Assembly: GCA_009783555.1 (NCBI GenBank)
Contig: WRDH01000028.1
Coordinates: 1-39,300 of the forward strand
Reading direction: 5' to 3'
From: Oscillospiraceae bacterium
Lineage (GTDB): Bacteria; Bacillota; Clostridia; Oscillospirales; Oscillospiraceae
Length of the DNA stretch: 39,300 nt
How positions within the stretch are numbered: the stretch's first letter is position 1; each line of letters opens with the position of its first letter. Of the stretch, positions 7,179 to 15,668 are shown one piece after another. The translations under genes were made by a program, and so were the position numbers. The notes below the pieces were generated by a model that made no database searches, was not told the DNA's origin, and saw only the letters and a list, made by a program, of their open reading frames with translations.

Positions 7179-8144
7179 CTAAACACATAGATATACTCTA
7201 TCAAGCATCTTACTCAATTCTGCAGCGGATTTAAATCGTTGGGTTGGGTTTGTTTTCATTGAATTTTCAATGATTTTTAAGATGCTGTTTGAATATCCTG
7301 TTAAGTTAGGGATTTTTGCGACTTCGTCCGGTACTACAGGCGGACGATTTCCTGTTAACAGGTGATATATTGTTGCTCCTAAGCTGTAGATATCGGAAAG
7401 CTTCCAGTCTATAGCAATTTCGTGATTATTGCTTTGTGAGCTTTCATCTTCATGTTTATTTTTCCCGGCCTCCGGTACTTTTGATTTCTTTACATTTCTG
7501 ACCAGTTCTGTCAAGCCATCATTTTCAGATATCGATGCTTCCATATGATTGTCGCCGGTTTTGGGATTATCAGTAAATGTGCTTCTGCACAGCTTAAAAT
7601 ACTCATATTGTTCCGGTGAAGCATAGCCCATGCTTCGACTGATTACGCCCGTGTTGTTGCCGCTTACAAATGCAAAATTAAAATCGATCAAACATACATC
7701 CCCGTTTGTTGTCAGCAATATATTTGCAGGTTTGATATCTCGGTGGCAGACATCATATCTGTGAATCGCACATAAAGCTGATGTTAACTGCTTATACCAC
7801 TGCACGACCTTACTTTCATCGAACCGCTTTTTCTGCTTTAAGAGTTTATCAAAGCTCTCTCCTTCGATATGCTCTATTACCGTGAAGCTATGGTCATTTT
7901 CTACCAGAAAGTCCAATACTTGAGGTACATACATGTTTCTAATTTTTTTGAGTGCTTCAACTTCATTTCTGCGGGTCTCAACAGTGCTTGCAGAGCAGTT
8001 TTTGACAAGCTTTATTACCACATGTTTTCGCAGTCGCGTATGCCATGCAAGGTATACCGCTCCGCTGCCGCCCGAACCCAGCTTCTCTACAATACGATAT
8101 GTGCGATAAATATATGAACCGGGTTTAATTGTTTTCCCATACAT
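7179..8144 (-). CDS. Serine/threonine protein kinase (DFN variant)
   Basis: A 321-residue Hanks-type kinase with no transmembrane or PASTA part. Motifs: Gly loop GSGGSG (23-28), VIKL lysine K45, catalytic HRDIKPAN (124-131), metal-binding D144 in DFN (Asn replaces the usual Gly of DFG), GYASPEQ (163-169) as the APE motif, and DIYSLGATIYHLLTG (231 on). An unusual insertion of about 55 charged residues (171-226) separates SPE from the DIYSLG helix. The frame is open to 8336, but I start at the ATG at 8144, where AGGAG lies six bases upstream and the kinase fold begins; this overlaps the FHA gene by 20 bp and implies coupling. It is the last gene of the pilus-linked operon, and the adjacent FHA protein is a likely partner or substrate. 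Confidence 0.92.
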   Translation of the reverse strand: MYGKTIKPGSYIYRTYRIVEKLGSGGSGAVYLAWHTRLRKHVVIKLVKNCSASTVETRRNEVEALKKIRNMYVPQVLDFLVENDHSFTVIEHIEGESFDKLLKQKKRFDESKVVQWYKQLTSALCAIHRYDVCHRDIKPANILLTTNGDVCLIDFNFAFVSGNNTGVISRSMGYASPEQYEYFKLCRSTFTDNPKTGDNHMEASISENDGLTELVRNVKKSKVPEAGKNKHEDESSQSNNHEIAIDWKLSDIYSLGATIYHLLTGNRPPVVPDEVAKIPNLTGYSNSILKIIENSMKTNPTQRFKSAAELSKMLDRVYLCV

Positions 8145-9426
8145 AGTCAGCTCCTGAGTTGCCAAACGACACTCGGTAACCTGTTTCCAGTCCGTATGGT
8201 GTGTTTGGAGGTATTTTTTTATCGTTAACAAAGGTCCCCGCACTTGATGATAAATCAACGATTTTATAGCCTTCGATATCTCGCTCAATAACAGCATGGC
8301 GTCGGCTGATTGCTTTTGTCTTTCTTTCAAACTCAAAATTCGATTGCTTTTTTCCTATTGCCGCATCGAAGCGGCCAATCGTAAATATCTCACCCTCAGA
8401 TATCATAATCTGAATGGATGGCGGTAAGTGTGCCCGTCCTACATATCGCAATCCCGTTCCACTCAGCACTGTGGATACGCTCTGTGTTATGTCAATTATA
8501 TCGACATGGTTTTTACCTTCACACTCAGGATATATACTTGGCGGGGACTCAAACTCGTCATTTATAAACGTTGTTTCTGATAGATCGTGCAACTGTAGCT
8601 TCTCCGGCAAGCTTTTTTGCGGTAACATCTCAGGAGTACTCTTCTCTGTTTGCATTTCCGGCGGACTATGCCGGTCTTGTGTCAATTTCTTACTTTTTCT
8701 TCTTCCAAAGAGCTTGAAGCCTCCTGTATCTCTCTCTTTTTTATTTTGCTCAAGCTTAATATCCGTCCATATGTCTACATCGGCATTATCGGTTTTATCT
8801 CTTTGTCTTGCCGATGTTAGTTTAACCGGAAGCTCCGATTCGTCTTGATATTCAAGAATCGGAAGCACTTGCGGGGTTTCAGGGGATTCTGCTGCATAAT
8901 CCTTTATCATTTGCAGAAATTCAACAGGATTAAAATCATTTATAATCGCTTTGAGAACCTTGTTTTCCAAAATGGCATCTGATACTGACATCATTTTTGA
9001 TACTTCTACAGCCATTTCATAAAAAGCGTCATAACCGGAACACCCGTATGCTGATGGGATATATACATAGCTGATGGTTTTGTTACGTTTATCATAGTAT
9101 AAATAATCAGTATTTAACACAAATGAACATGGATTCATAAACCAGTCAACACAGTCAAGCAGCGGCTTTAACATGCTTTGCCATAGCTCCGCATACTCAT
9201 TTGGCGACAACTCTCCGGAAAAATAATTCAGCTTGCATAATGCACCTGTTTTATATATGAATTCAATTTGACCGTCAGTATTTTTAAAGTGAAACGGAAT
9301 TATGAAATCAGGACAATCCGCTTGTATTGTATTTAGGGCACATTGATCCAATTCGTTTTCCGGTATTCTAACAACCAGATATGCTCCTGTTAGAAAATCG
9401 TTCCTGCATTGCATTTCATAATTCAT
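8125..9426 (-). CDS. FHA-domain protein with DUF6382-like N-terminus
   Basis: A 433-residue cytoplasmic protein. The N-terminal half (about 1-180) resembles the DUF6382 module often found with FHA domains near clostridial Tad loci. A low-complexity, charged linker (about 185-330) with many Ser/Thr follows. The C-terminal FHA domain (about 338-431) has the phosphothreonine-binding residues: TIGR (R352), SRRHA (374-378) and SSSAGTFVN (393-401). FHA domains read phosphothreonine, so this is the natural reader for the kinase encoded next. It starts four bases after the WG-repeat gene ends, with GGGGGA upstream. The FHA call is firm, the DUF6382 call less so. Confidence 0.9.
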   Translation of the reverse strand: MNYEMQCRNDFLTGAYLVVRIPENELDQCALNTIQADCPDFIIPFHFKNTDGQIEFIYKTGALCKLNYFSGELSPNEYAELWQSMLKPLLDCVDWFMNPCSFVLNTDYLYYDKRNKTISYVYIPSAYGCSGYDAFYEMAVEVSKMMSVSDAILENKVLKAIINDFNPVEFLQMIKDYAAESPETPQVLPILEYQDESELPVKLTSARQRDKTDNADVDIWTDIKLEQNKKERDTGGFKLFGRRKSKKLTQDRHSPPEMQTEKSTPEMLPQKSLPEKLQLHDLSETTFINDEFESPPSIYPECEGKNHVDIIDITQSVSTVLSGTGLRYVGRAHLPPSIQIMISEGEIFTIGRFDAAIGKKQSNFEFERKTKAISRRHAVIERDIEGYKIVDLSSSAGTFVNDKKIPPNTPYGLETGYRVSFGNSGADYVWENN

Positions 9427-9430
9427 ATGC

Positions 9431-10744
9431 TTAAAATCCCCCTCTTGTGCTATATTCTATTAATGTTATGAATTGCCAGCCTCTATCTGTCAGTACCGGT
9501 GCACTGCCTCCCGAAAAGCTTTTTGCGTTTTGAAATGTCGTTTCTATTACAATATTTCCAAGCAAGTTTATATATCCCCAGTACTCTCCTATCTTTACTG
9601 CGGCTAAATGCTGTCCGAATGATAATGCATCATCGAACACAAACGGTATAACTTCCTCACCGTTTGTGTTGATGAAGCCCCAGCTTCCGTTTTTTTTCAC
9701 CGCCGCATATCCTTCATCCGAAAAAGGTCTTGCGTCTTCAAAAACGGCTTCCGTAAAATGACCTCTTGTAAACAGATACACATATCCGCTTTGTCGAACG
9801 AACACAGTGCCTTGCGCAAAACATCGCCCGAGTTCATCTCTTATGACCTCGTCATACTCAGCCGGAATCAACCAGTTATCGGAAATATCAATAACACCCC
9901 ATCTGCCGTTGTATTTTGCTGCCGCATATCCTCCGGAATATGTGCCGATATCATCGAATGCTTTATCCCCTATTTCAAATTCCCCCGCAGCTCTGTGCCA
10001 TCGTCCATTAACCAGTACAGACATACGATTCTCAGCGTAATTCCCGAAGTCAACAACTGCTTCATTCGGTATCGCGATACGGTTATTATTAATGTCAACC
10101 GCATAAATGTTGCCGCCGCTTCTTACAACCGCACGATCTCTGTTGAACGTGCTGATTTTATCATACCGGCACGGTATTACTAAAAATCCGTCTGCATTTG
10201 CAATACCCCACTTTCCCTCGGATTTCACCTGTATAGTGTTGTAAAAAATCGCTGCTACATCCTCGTATGCCGCTCTGTTTATATTGAATGCATATCGGGT
10301 ACTTTCATACATTTCTAAAATATCCTCGTCGCCTGTTCTATCTAAGCCGTTTCTCATAACCGATAATGCTTCTGATATTTTTGAAACACTCAGATAATAA
10401 TCCGCCGCTTCCAAAAATATGTAAGGCTCTGCATCTCGCCTGTTCATTTGTTTTTCAAGGAGCGTCGTATATCTTCGGGGAAATCCCCTGTTATCCATCA
10501 GAGCAAGGTATGCTTTTTTCAATAAGCTTTCCGCAATCCTTGTATGTACAGTTTCATACTCTGCGGCTTCTTCAAGTAACGGCACGGCACGAATGTAAAT
10601 ACCATCACCCATAAGCGCAGTTGCTTCATTTATCAAAACAAGCTGTTTCTCGGCAGTTGACCTTGAGTTTGTTGCTATAACCCACGATACAATAAGCAAG
10701 ATAATACAAAACGCACTTATAAGAGTACGAGCAATCTTCTTCAA
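9431..10744 (-). CDS. Membrane-anchored WG-repeat protein
   Basis: A 437-residue protein with an N-terminal signal anchor (about 6-26), a helical TPR-like region (about 35-160: KQLVLINEATALMGDG, AVPLLEEAAEYE) and then about five WG (KWG) repeats, recognisable as GKWGIANADGFLVIPCRYD, GRWGVIDISDNWLIPAEYD, GSWGFINTNGEEVIPFVFDD and YWGYINLLGNIVIETTFQNA. WG repeats form beta-propeller-like surfaces, usually outside the membrane, of unknown function. The start is a TTG with GGAGGT eight bases upstream. It lies between the prepilin peptidase and the FHA gene. It could be an exposed sensor or pilus accessory; that is inference. Confidence 0.88.
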   Translation of the reverse strand: MKKIARTLISAFCIILLIVSWVIATNSRSTAEKQLVLINEATALMGDGIYIRAVPLLEEAAEYETVHTRIAESLLKKAYLALMDNRGFPRRYTTLLEKQMNRRDAEPYIFLEAADYYLSVSKISEALSVMRNGLDRTGDEDILEMYESTRYAFNINRAAYEDVAAIFYNTIQVKSEGKWGIANADGFLVIPCRYDKISTFNRDRAVVRSGGNIYAVDINNNRIAIPNEAVVDFGNYAENRMSVLVNGRWHRAAGEFEIGDKAFDDIGTYSGGYAAAKYNGRWGVIDISDNWLIPAEYDEVIRDELGRCFAQGTVFVRQSGYVYLFTRGHFTEAVFEDARPFSDEGYAAVKKNGSWGFINTNGEEVIPFVFDDALSFGQHLAAVKIGEYWGYINLLGNIVIETTFQNAKSFSGGSAPVLTDRGWQFITLIEYSTRGGF

Positions 10745-10800
10745 ACGATGGCACCTCCACAGATATTAATTCAAACTTTCATTAATCTTTATTTGTCTTT

Positions 10801-10833
10801 TTGTCATTTATCATTTGTCATTTGTCATTTTCT
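10801..10833. repeat. 7-bp-periodic AAATGAY repeat tract
   Basis: On the - strand the tract reads as heptamers AAATGAC, AAATGAC, AAATGAT, AAATGAC. It begins two bases after the stop codon of the prepilin peptidase gene. Related tracts lie at 12098-12118 and 22945-22978. Confidence 0.75.
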
Positions 10834-10834
10834 A

Positions 10835-11386
10835 TCAACCGCTACTTAAAAATACCGTTATTATTATGCCGATAAAGAGAAACGGGGCGAGCGGTATGCT
10901 GTCTTTGCGATTGATTTTTTTTAGTAGTATCAAGACCAGTCCCGTCAGTGCCGCAATTATCGTTCCGAATAAAATTGCAGGTATTGTCCCGGAAAAGCCT
11001 AAGTATAGTCCGGCAGCCGACATAAACTTAACATCACCGCCACCCAAACCTTTGCGGCTCAGCAAATACACCAATAAAAACAATCCGCCGCCCAGTAATA
11101 ATCCGTATATCGAATCGACCAGAAACTTAATTCCATGTTCTGTATCAATAAACAGCATTGGTGTTATAAGGAGCAGCCAACCTGTAATCATAATGATTAT
11201 TAACACATTGGGAATTTGTTTTGTTTTGATGTCAATAACCATAGCTATGTAGCTGAGGATTATTAGCATAGCTGTCCGAATCAGTGTAAACGCTGACAAT
11301 GCTCCTGCAAATAAAATTACCCAGGCAGACAGTATAATCATCAGAGCTGCACAGTACATCGCTGTTTTATGTTCTTTTAATTTCAT
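10835..11386 (-). CDS. tadV: Prepilin peptidase, A24 family (CpaA/TadV-like)
   Basis: A 183-residue polytopic membrane aspartyl protease with about six hydrophobic segments. Both catalytic motifs are visible: MVIDIKTKQIPN with the first Asp and GLGGGDVKFMSAAGLYLG with the GxGD second Asp. It lacks the large N-terminal methylation domain of PilD, as expected for TadV/CpaA. It would remove the leader from the Flp pilin and TadE-type subunits encoded just upstream. I start at the ATG at 11386, with AAGGA nine bases upstream; the frame is open 11 codons further, but that stretch overlaps the preceding gene. Confidence 0.93.
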   Translation of the reverse strand: MKLKEHKTAMYCAALMIILSAWVILFAGALSAFTLIRTAMLIILSYIAMVIDIKTKQIPNVLIIIMITGWLLLITPMLFIDTEHGIKFLVDSIYGLLLGGGLFLLVYLLSRKGLGGGDVKFMSAAGLYLGFSGTIPAILFGTIIAALTGLVLILLKKINRKDSIPLAPFLFIGIIITVFLSSG

Positions 11387-11388
11387 CA

Positions 11389-12114
11389 CTAATATCCTTC
11401 CCCGCTGCCGTCGAGCCATGCTTTCGTAACCGCTGTTTGAGTTACTCTCAAGGACGGTCCGAACGGAAGTCTCAATGCGCCGAATGTATACTCGATCTCA
11501 TAATTCACAGTCAGCTTTATATTTCCGTTTCTATCAACAATTACACAATCGCGTAAATCAAAATTTATAACTCTGACACTGTTTAGGTATTCTTCTCCTG
11601 ACATTTCATCATTTGCCAGAAATCGCATAACAAACGGACGCACAAGCTGCTCTGTTGCCAAACCCCGCAGTTCCCCAAGACCGTAATTTGCTAATTTTTG
11701 TATTATGGATTTTGGGTCACTCATCGCTTCTTCAATAACTTCAAAAGCCCGGTTTTCAACACCTCCGCCAATCCCGTTACCTCTTGAAAGAGCGTTAATG
11801 CCGTCAACAACAGCTCTTATACTATCACCGGAGCTTGTTGCTTTATTATCCGCCACGATTAAACTATCCGCTGCCCCGGTAGCTTTTAATACATAACTGT
11901 ACATAGACAGTGTATTTGCAGTCTGTGTTAAGGCATTATGCACCCGTGCTTGTAATGTCACAATATTTACAAGACTTAAGATAGAGATAACAAGCAGCAG
12001 GAAGGGAAGGAAAACCCCGACTGTTTCAACTACGATGTACCCGTTAGGCTCGTTTTGAGGCTTTTTGTTGCATGTCACCCATCCGCCCGTCATTTGTAAT
12101 TTATCATTTATCAT
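11389..12114 (-). CDS. TadE-like pilus assembly protein (second copy)
   Basis: A 241-residue protein with a class III prepilin-like N-terminus: a short leader, then NG followed by YIVVETVGVFLPFLLLVISI, giving Gly at -1 and Glu at +5 after the predicted cut. A secreted domain follows. This is the TadE layout of a pseudopilin with one hydrophobic helix. The first codons (MINDKLQM) are encoded by a heptamer repeat tract, so the ATG at 12114 comes from repeat DNA; AGGA lies three bases upstream. The alternative ATG at 12093 has no ribosome site. It begins five bases after the tadG-like gene ends. Confidence 0.78.
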   Translation of the reverse strand: MINDKLQMTGGWVTCNKKPQNEPNGYIVVETVGVFLPFLLLVISILSLVNIVTLQARVHNALTQTANTLSMYSYVLKATGAADSLIVADNKATSSGDSIRAVVDGINALSRGNGIGGGVENRAFEVIEEAMSDPKSIIQKLANYGLGELRGLATEQLVRPFVMRFLANDEMSGEEYLNSVRVINFDLRDCVIVDRNGNIKLTVNYEIEYTFGALRLPFGPSLRVTQTAVTKAWLDGSGEGY

Positions 12115-12118
12115 TTAT
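12098..12118. repeat. 7-bp-periodic repeat supplying a start codon
   Basis: On the - strand ATAAATG, ATAAATG, ATAAATT, ACAAATG. The tract contains the predicted ATG (12112-12114) of the second TadE-like gene and encodes its first eight residues. Confidence 0.65.
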
Positions 12119-12119
12119 C

Positions 12120-14711
12120 CTAATACCCTCTCCGGTCTGTTACAACCAACGGCATTGTCGATGGTATACCAATCCCTCTCGTGTCAGAAAAGTTTTGAGC
12201 GAAAATCATTGATAAGAACAGCATCCTCATTTCCGCAGTTGTAGTTAAGCTGACGTCTGTTTTCATATCAACCAGCCTAAACCTGTCAGTATTTGACAAT
12301 GTGCTCGACATTTGGCTCTCATCACCGAAAGTGTTACCTTTATAATTTAATACATTCCATTCAATCAAATTTGCGGTCCTCCCGGTCAGTTCTGTTGCGA
12401 AGCCTGAACTGACAAGTCCTTTTGCCAAAAAGAAAAATGTCATATAGTTAGAATATGAAAGCCCTTTGCCGTTTGCACTGCTGTCCTGATTTACAGTACC
12501 TGCTGCGGTATCTGCCAGAGCTTTGACAAGTCCGCCCGGGCTGCACACCCATTCTCCGTTTCTTCCGCTTTTTATAAGCGGTACTTTTTCTCCCGACCGC
12601 AGCGACGCAACATCAACTGCTGATTCCGCAGCGACAAATGCCGCTCGCGCTAACTCACCCAATATAAGAGCAAGCGGCGGATTCCACGCAAAGGCAGTTT
12701 TTATGCCGTTTATCACTGTTGTTACTTCACGGACGCTGAAGACAGTTATGTAGTTGCATATCAAGCGTACCAGAAAAATCAATCTTGTTACAGCATTAAG
12801 GTTTTTTGCGGCATTTTCACTGCCGTTGTAAAGATACTCCCATTCCGATTGGAAAAAGTAGTTAACCTGGGGACTAATCGGAACGCCTGTAATTGATTTT
12901 GGAAATTCTACGCCTCCAAGCTCCGAGCGAGCCATACCAATAGTATCAGGCCTTGTTGTTGTGTAATTTGAAAAAACTGAAGTACAGTATGAGAGTAATA
13001 GCAAGTAATCAGCCGCCTGCATAACACTTCCCAAAGGGTCGGAAATAACATTCGAAACAGGCTCGTTGAGAGCTTGCGGGATAATCCCTGTTATATTCTG
13101 CATATCCATTGCATCTGAATCGGAGTCGGCATTGTTGTTTATATACCTTGCTCCGAGCGGCTCATTCTTAAACCCGGCAAAAGCAGAGTTTACTTGATCC
13201 AGAAGTTGTCTAATCATACCCCTTTGTTTAGCTTCGGCATTTGCGCCGCCGGATTCCTCTTGTCCGTCATATAGGCTGACGGGAGGAATATCCGGCTGAC
13301 GCATCATTTGTTCAAGTTCTGCAAAGAATGTTCTGTTATCCCTACCTGATCCGGAAAATCTTATAAATCCCGGAGGCACACCATATGTTATATTGTCTAC
13401 TGTATAATTTCCAAGCACCTCCGCAAGACTGTCTACTGCCAAAACAGACTCCGAAAGTGCAAACCCCGGATTTGTTTGAATGTTTTCAAGCTCTGCGCGT
13501 GTAAGGCTTTCACCCGACGGAGTGTTAATGTTTCTGTACATGACACTGTCGAGCAGTGGTTTCATAATATTATCTAAGTAATGATATCCATTATCTTTGT
13601 AGGCGATTGCCATTGGTTCCAAATCCCATTTTAATATATCCCGATATCTCTCCATGATGGATTTTGGCGGGGTCCCTGTTCTTTCCGTTAGCGCCGCTCT
13701 TAATTCCGCATTGCTCTCACCACTGTTTATTCTTTGCTCAAGGCTGTCGATTTTTATTTCCAGTTCTGCTTTCATTGCGTCCAATTGTTGTGCTATGCTG
13801 ACAACTCTGTCGAAATTTTGTTTGAACCTTTCGGCACGTTCCTTTGCGCCTTCAATTGTTTTATTCAAGCCTTGAGGGTTTGTTGTGCTTTGCCAGCGTC
13901 CATTGCTCCAATTGCTGCCCACAGGACCGCCTATGGTACGAGAGCGGATGTTTGCCAATATTGCTTCGTACCTCGCGGCAATATCATTTTTTGCTGAAGA
14001 AGTACTTGCTTTTTCCCACGACACATAACATGCTCTCAAGTTGACAAACTGCTGCCTTATTAGTTCCAGCGATGATGATACTGTAGCGACTGTGCCTCCG
14101 ATTAACCCTCCGCTGACTTGATCACATCTATCCGCAGCAACGATAGCATTATATAATTCTTTGTATTTTTCATAAATCCCGGCAATCGCTGATTCAATTT
14201 CCAGCTTATCCTTGATTACACCCGAATCTTCTCTGAATGAACTTGAACCGAGAAGCTCAAGTATATCCTGTACTATGATAACAGGACCCCGGAATTTCAT
14301 GTATTCTTCTATTTGCCGACGTAATACATCTTCATTGCGCAGGTCCTTTCCATCTGCAAAGTACGGCTCAGCAAGCGATATATTACTGCCGTAGAATAAC
14401 TGCAAGGTACCGAGCGATCTGTCTTGCCCATCCTCTCCAAATATAGATACTGCAATATATTCATCCAGCAATTGCCACAATATCGGGTCATCCTCAGCCA
14501 CACCAAAAAGCCCGTACAAGTCTTTTAGCAATGCGTTGTATTGTGTCAGAACAGAGTTTGCCGCAAGTTGGTTTGCATCTTGTACAATGCTGCGGGCTGT
14601 ATGTATTCTTGCCAAATCAACAGCCGTTCCACTGATAAGTACGGCAGGTATGAGAAGCAATGTAACAAACACTGTTACAGCACCTTTTGTATTTCTAATA
14701 AACTTTAACAT
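12120..14711 (-). CDS. Large TadG-like protein (DUF5702-like)
   Basis: An 863-residue protein. The N-terminus (KGAVTVFVTLLLIPAVLISG then TAVDLARIHTARSIVQDANQ) is the TadG-type pilin-like helix with a Gly before the predicted cut, but the residue at +5 is Phe rather than Glu. A very long secreted part follows, with helical segments (about 160-360) and hydrophobic stretches around residues 640-700. The size and position match DUF5702-type proteins of clostridial Tad loci, thought to be minor pilins or surface components. GGAGAGGG precedes the ATG. It sits between two TadE-like genes, as expected for TadE-TadF-TadG triads. Confidence 0.8.
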   Translation of the reverse strand: MLKFIRNTKGAVTVFVTLLLIPAVLISGTAVDLARIHTARSIVQDANQLAANSVLTQYNALLKDLYGLFGVAEDDPILWQLLDEYIAVSIFGEDGQDRSLGTLQLFYGSNISLAEPYFADGKDLRNEDVLRRQIEEYMKFRGPVIIVQDILELLGSSSFREDSGVIKDKLEIESAIAGIYEKYKELYNAIVAADRCDQVSGGLIGGTVATVSSSLELIRQQFVNLRACYVSWEKASTSSAKNDIAARYEAILANIRSRTIGGPVGSNWSNGRWQSTTNPQGLNKTIEGAKERAERFKQNFDRVVSIAQQLDAMKAELEIKIDSLEQRINSGESNAELRAALTERTGTPPKSIMERYRDILKWDLEPMAIAYKDNGYHYLDNIMKPLLDSVMYRNINTPSGESLTRAELENIQTNPGFALSESVLAVDSLAEVLGNYTVDNITYGVPPGFIRFSGSGRDNRTFFAELEQMMRQPDIPPVSLYDGQEESGGANAEAKQRGMIRQLLDQVNSAFAGFKNEPLGARYINNNADSDSDAMDMQNITGIIPQALNEPVSNVISDPLGSVMQAADYLLLLSYCTSVFSNYTTTRPDTIGMARSELGGVEFPKSITGVPISPQVNYFFQSEWEYLYNGSENAAKNLNAVTRLIFLVRLICNYITVFSVREVTTVINGIKTAFAWNPPLALILGELARAAFVAAESAVDVASLRSGEKVPLIKSGRNGEWVCSPGGLVKALADTAAGTVNQDSSANGKGLSYSNYMTFFFLAKGLVSSGFATELTGRTANLIEWNVLNYKGNTFGDESQMSSTLSNTDRFRLVDMKTDVSLTTTAEMRMLFLSMIFAQNFSDTRGIGIPSTMPLVVTDRRGY

Positions 14712-14726
14712 ACCCTCTCCTGTTTC

Positions 14727-15428
14727 CTACCATCCTAAAAGCCCTGAAACCCTGCTGCCGAATGAGCTTATTGCATCTGTAATATTATGCAGATTGTATT
14801 TTTCTATAATAAAATCAACGAAATCACTTGCGATGTCTATATTACGGATAAACTCATCACCGTTTTGCACCACCGCTGTTGATGTAGCAGATACCGAAAT
14901 CGTTTCGGGAAATCCTATAAACGAGAGATTTACCGGCATTGGAAACTCTCGCGTTGCTGTAGCTACGATTTCTCTAAACAGGAGATTGTTTACAGAACTG
15001 ACATCAACTGTAAGCTCACCTGCTTTGGAACTAATGTTTCGGCTTTCTATGTAGGCTGCCAATGCTTCTCCCTTATCGCTTATATCACTTCCGGCTGTGA
15101 ACAGATCAGCGTACACGTTAACAAGTTGGCTTCTGTTATCATAATTCCTTAAGGTCATACTGCTTTCATCGAAATAAAGCCATGTATCGCTGAGTTCGGT
15201 CGCAAGAGTGACTGCAGTATATTGTGTTGCAAGCTGTAATGCTGCCAAGGTCGGCAGATAAATCGCAAGCAATACCAAGGCTGCAAAAATCATTATCATT
15301 ATCGGAAACAGTATGGTCGCTTCAACGACCGCATCGCCTGTTGTATCTTTTACCATTAAAGATGCACACTTCTTGAAGCGACCATATGTCCTTGCCTGTG
15401 ACGAACGGGAGCTTTCGCTCTTATCCAT
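14727..15428 (-). CDS. TadE-like pseudopilin
   Basis: A 233-residue protein with the class III pseudopilin motif DTTG followed by DAVVEATILFPIMIMIFAAL: Gly at -1 and Glu at +5, then one hydrophobic helix and a secreted domain. The frame stays open to 15656, but that extension runs through the Flp-like gene in another frame, so I start at the ATG at 15428, whose ATGA overlaps the Flp-like stop codon. There is no good ribosome site, which fits coupled re-initiation. It would be processed by the prepilin peptidase encoded downstream in the same operon. Confidence 0.82.
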   Translation of the reverse strand: MDKSESSRSSQARTYGRFKKCASLMVKDTTGDAVVEATILFPIMIMIFAALVLLAIYLPTLAALQLATQYTAVTLATELSDTWLYFDESSMTLRNYDNRSQLVNVYADLFTAGSDISDKGEALAAYIESRNISSKAGELTVDVSSVNNLLFREIVATATREFPMPVNLSFIGFPETISVSATSTAVVQNGDEFIRNIDIASDFVDFIIEKYNLHNITDAISSFGSRVSGLLGW

Positions 15429-15649
15429 CAACTTATTGTACTTGCTCCGCTTGTAATTTGTTCCCATAGCTCTTGCAGCCATCCGCTTAAGAAGCCCCAT
15501 ATCAGCACTATAGCGAGCACAGCAACCAGGATTAACAATATCGCAACTACTACTCCTGACAAGCCTCTTTCGTCGTTTTTCAAAGTACCCAAATGTTCCA
15601 TCGCTCTGCCGACCGCTTTGTGCGGTATTTCTAACATCTTTTTCCACAT
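15428..15649 (-). CDS. Flp-type pilin-like protein
   Basis: A 73-residue protein: a cationic N-terminal part, NDERG, then a hydrophobic helix (LSGVVVAILLILVAVLAIVL, about residues 30-49) and a short C-terminus ending QITSGASTIS. Size, position between tadC and tadE, and the Gly before the helix fit the Flp or Flp1-like pilin of the Tad system. It lacks the usual Glu at +5 (Val is present) and resembles archaeal-style class III pilins in the RGLSGVVVA stretch. GGGGGTG precedes the ATG. It is the best candidate for the major pilus subunit here, but could be a minor membrane component. Confidence 0.72.
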   Translation of the reverse strand: MWKKMLEIPHKAVGRAMEHLGTLKNDERGLSGVVVAILLILVAVLAIVLIWGFLSGWLQELWEQITSGASTIS

Positions 15650-15668
15650 TTTTCACACCCCCTTACAT

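Noticed and set aside
6758-7234. Three long overlapping reading frames on both strands across the Gly-rich repeat
   Set aside because: They are low-complexity by-products of the GC-rich 30-bp repeats; only the + frame at 6055-7167 has a domain and sensible upstream context.
8145-8336. A 64-residue N-terminal extension of the kinase
   Set aside because: It overlaps the FHA domain coding sequence in another frame; the ATG at 8144 has a good ribosome site and begins just before the kinase fold.
15429-15656. A 76-residue N-terminal extension of the TadE-like protein
   Set aside because: It is an out-of-frame reading of the Flp-like pilin gene; the ATGA overlap at 15428 is the natural start.
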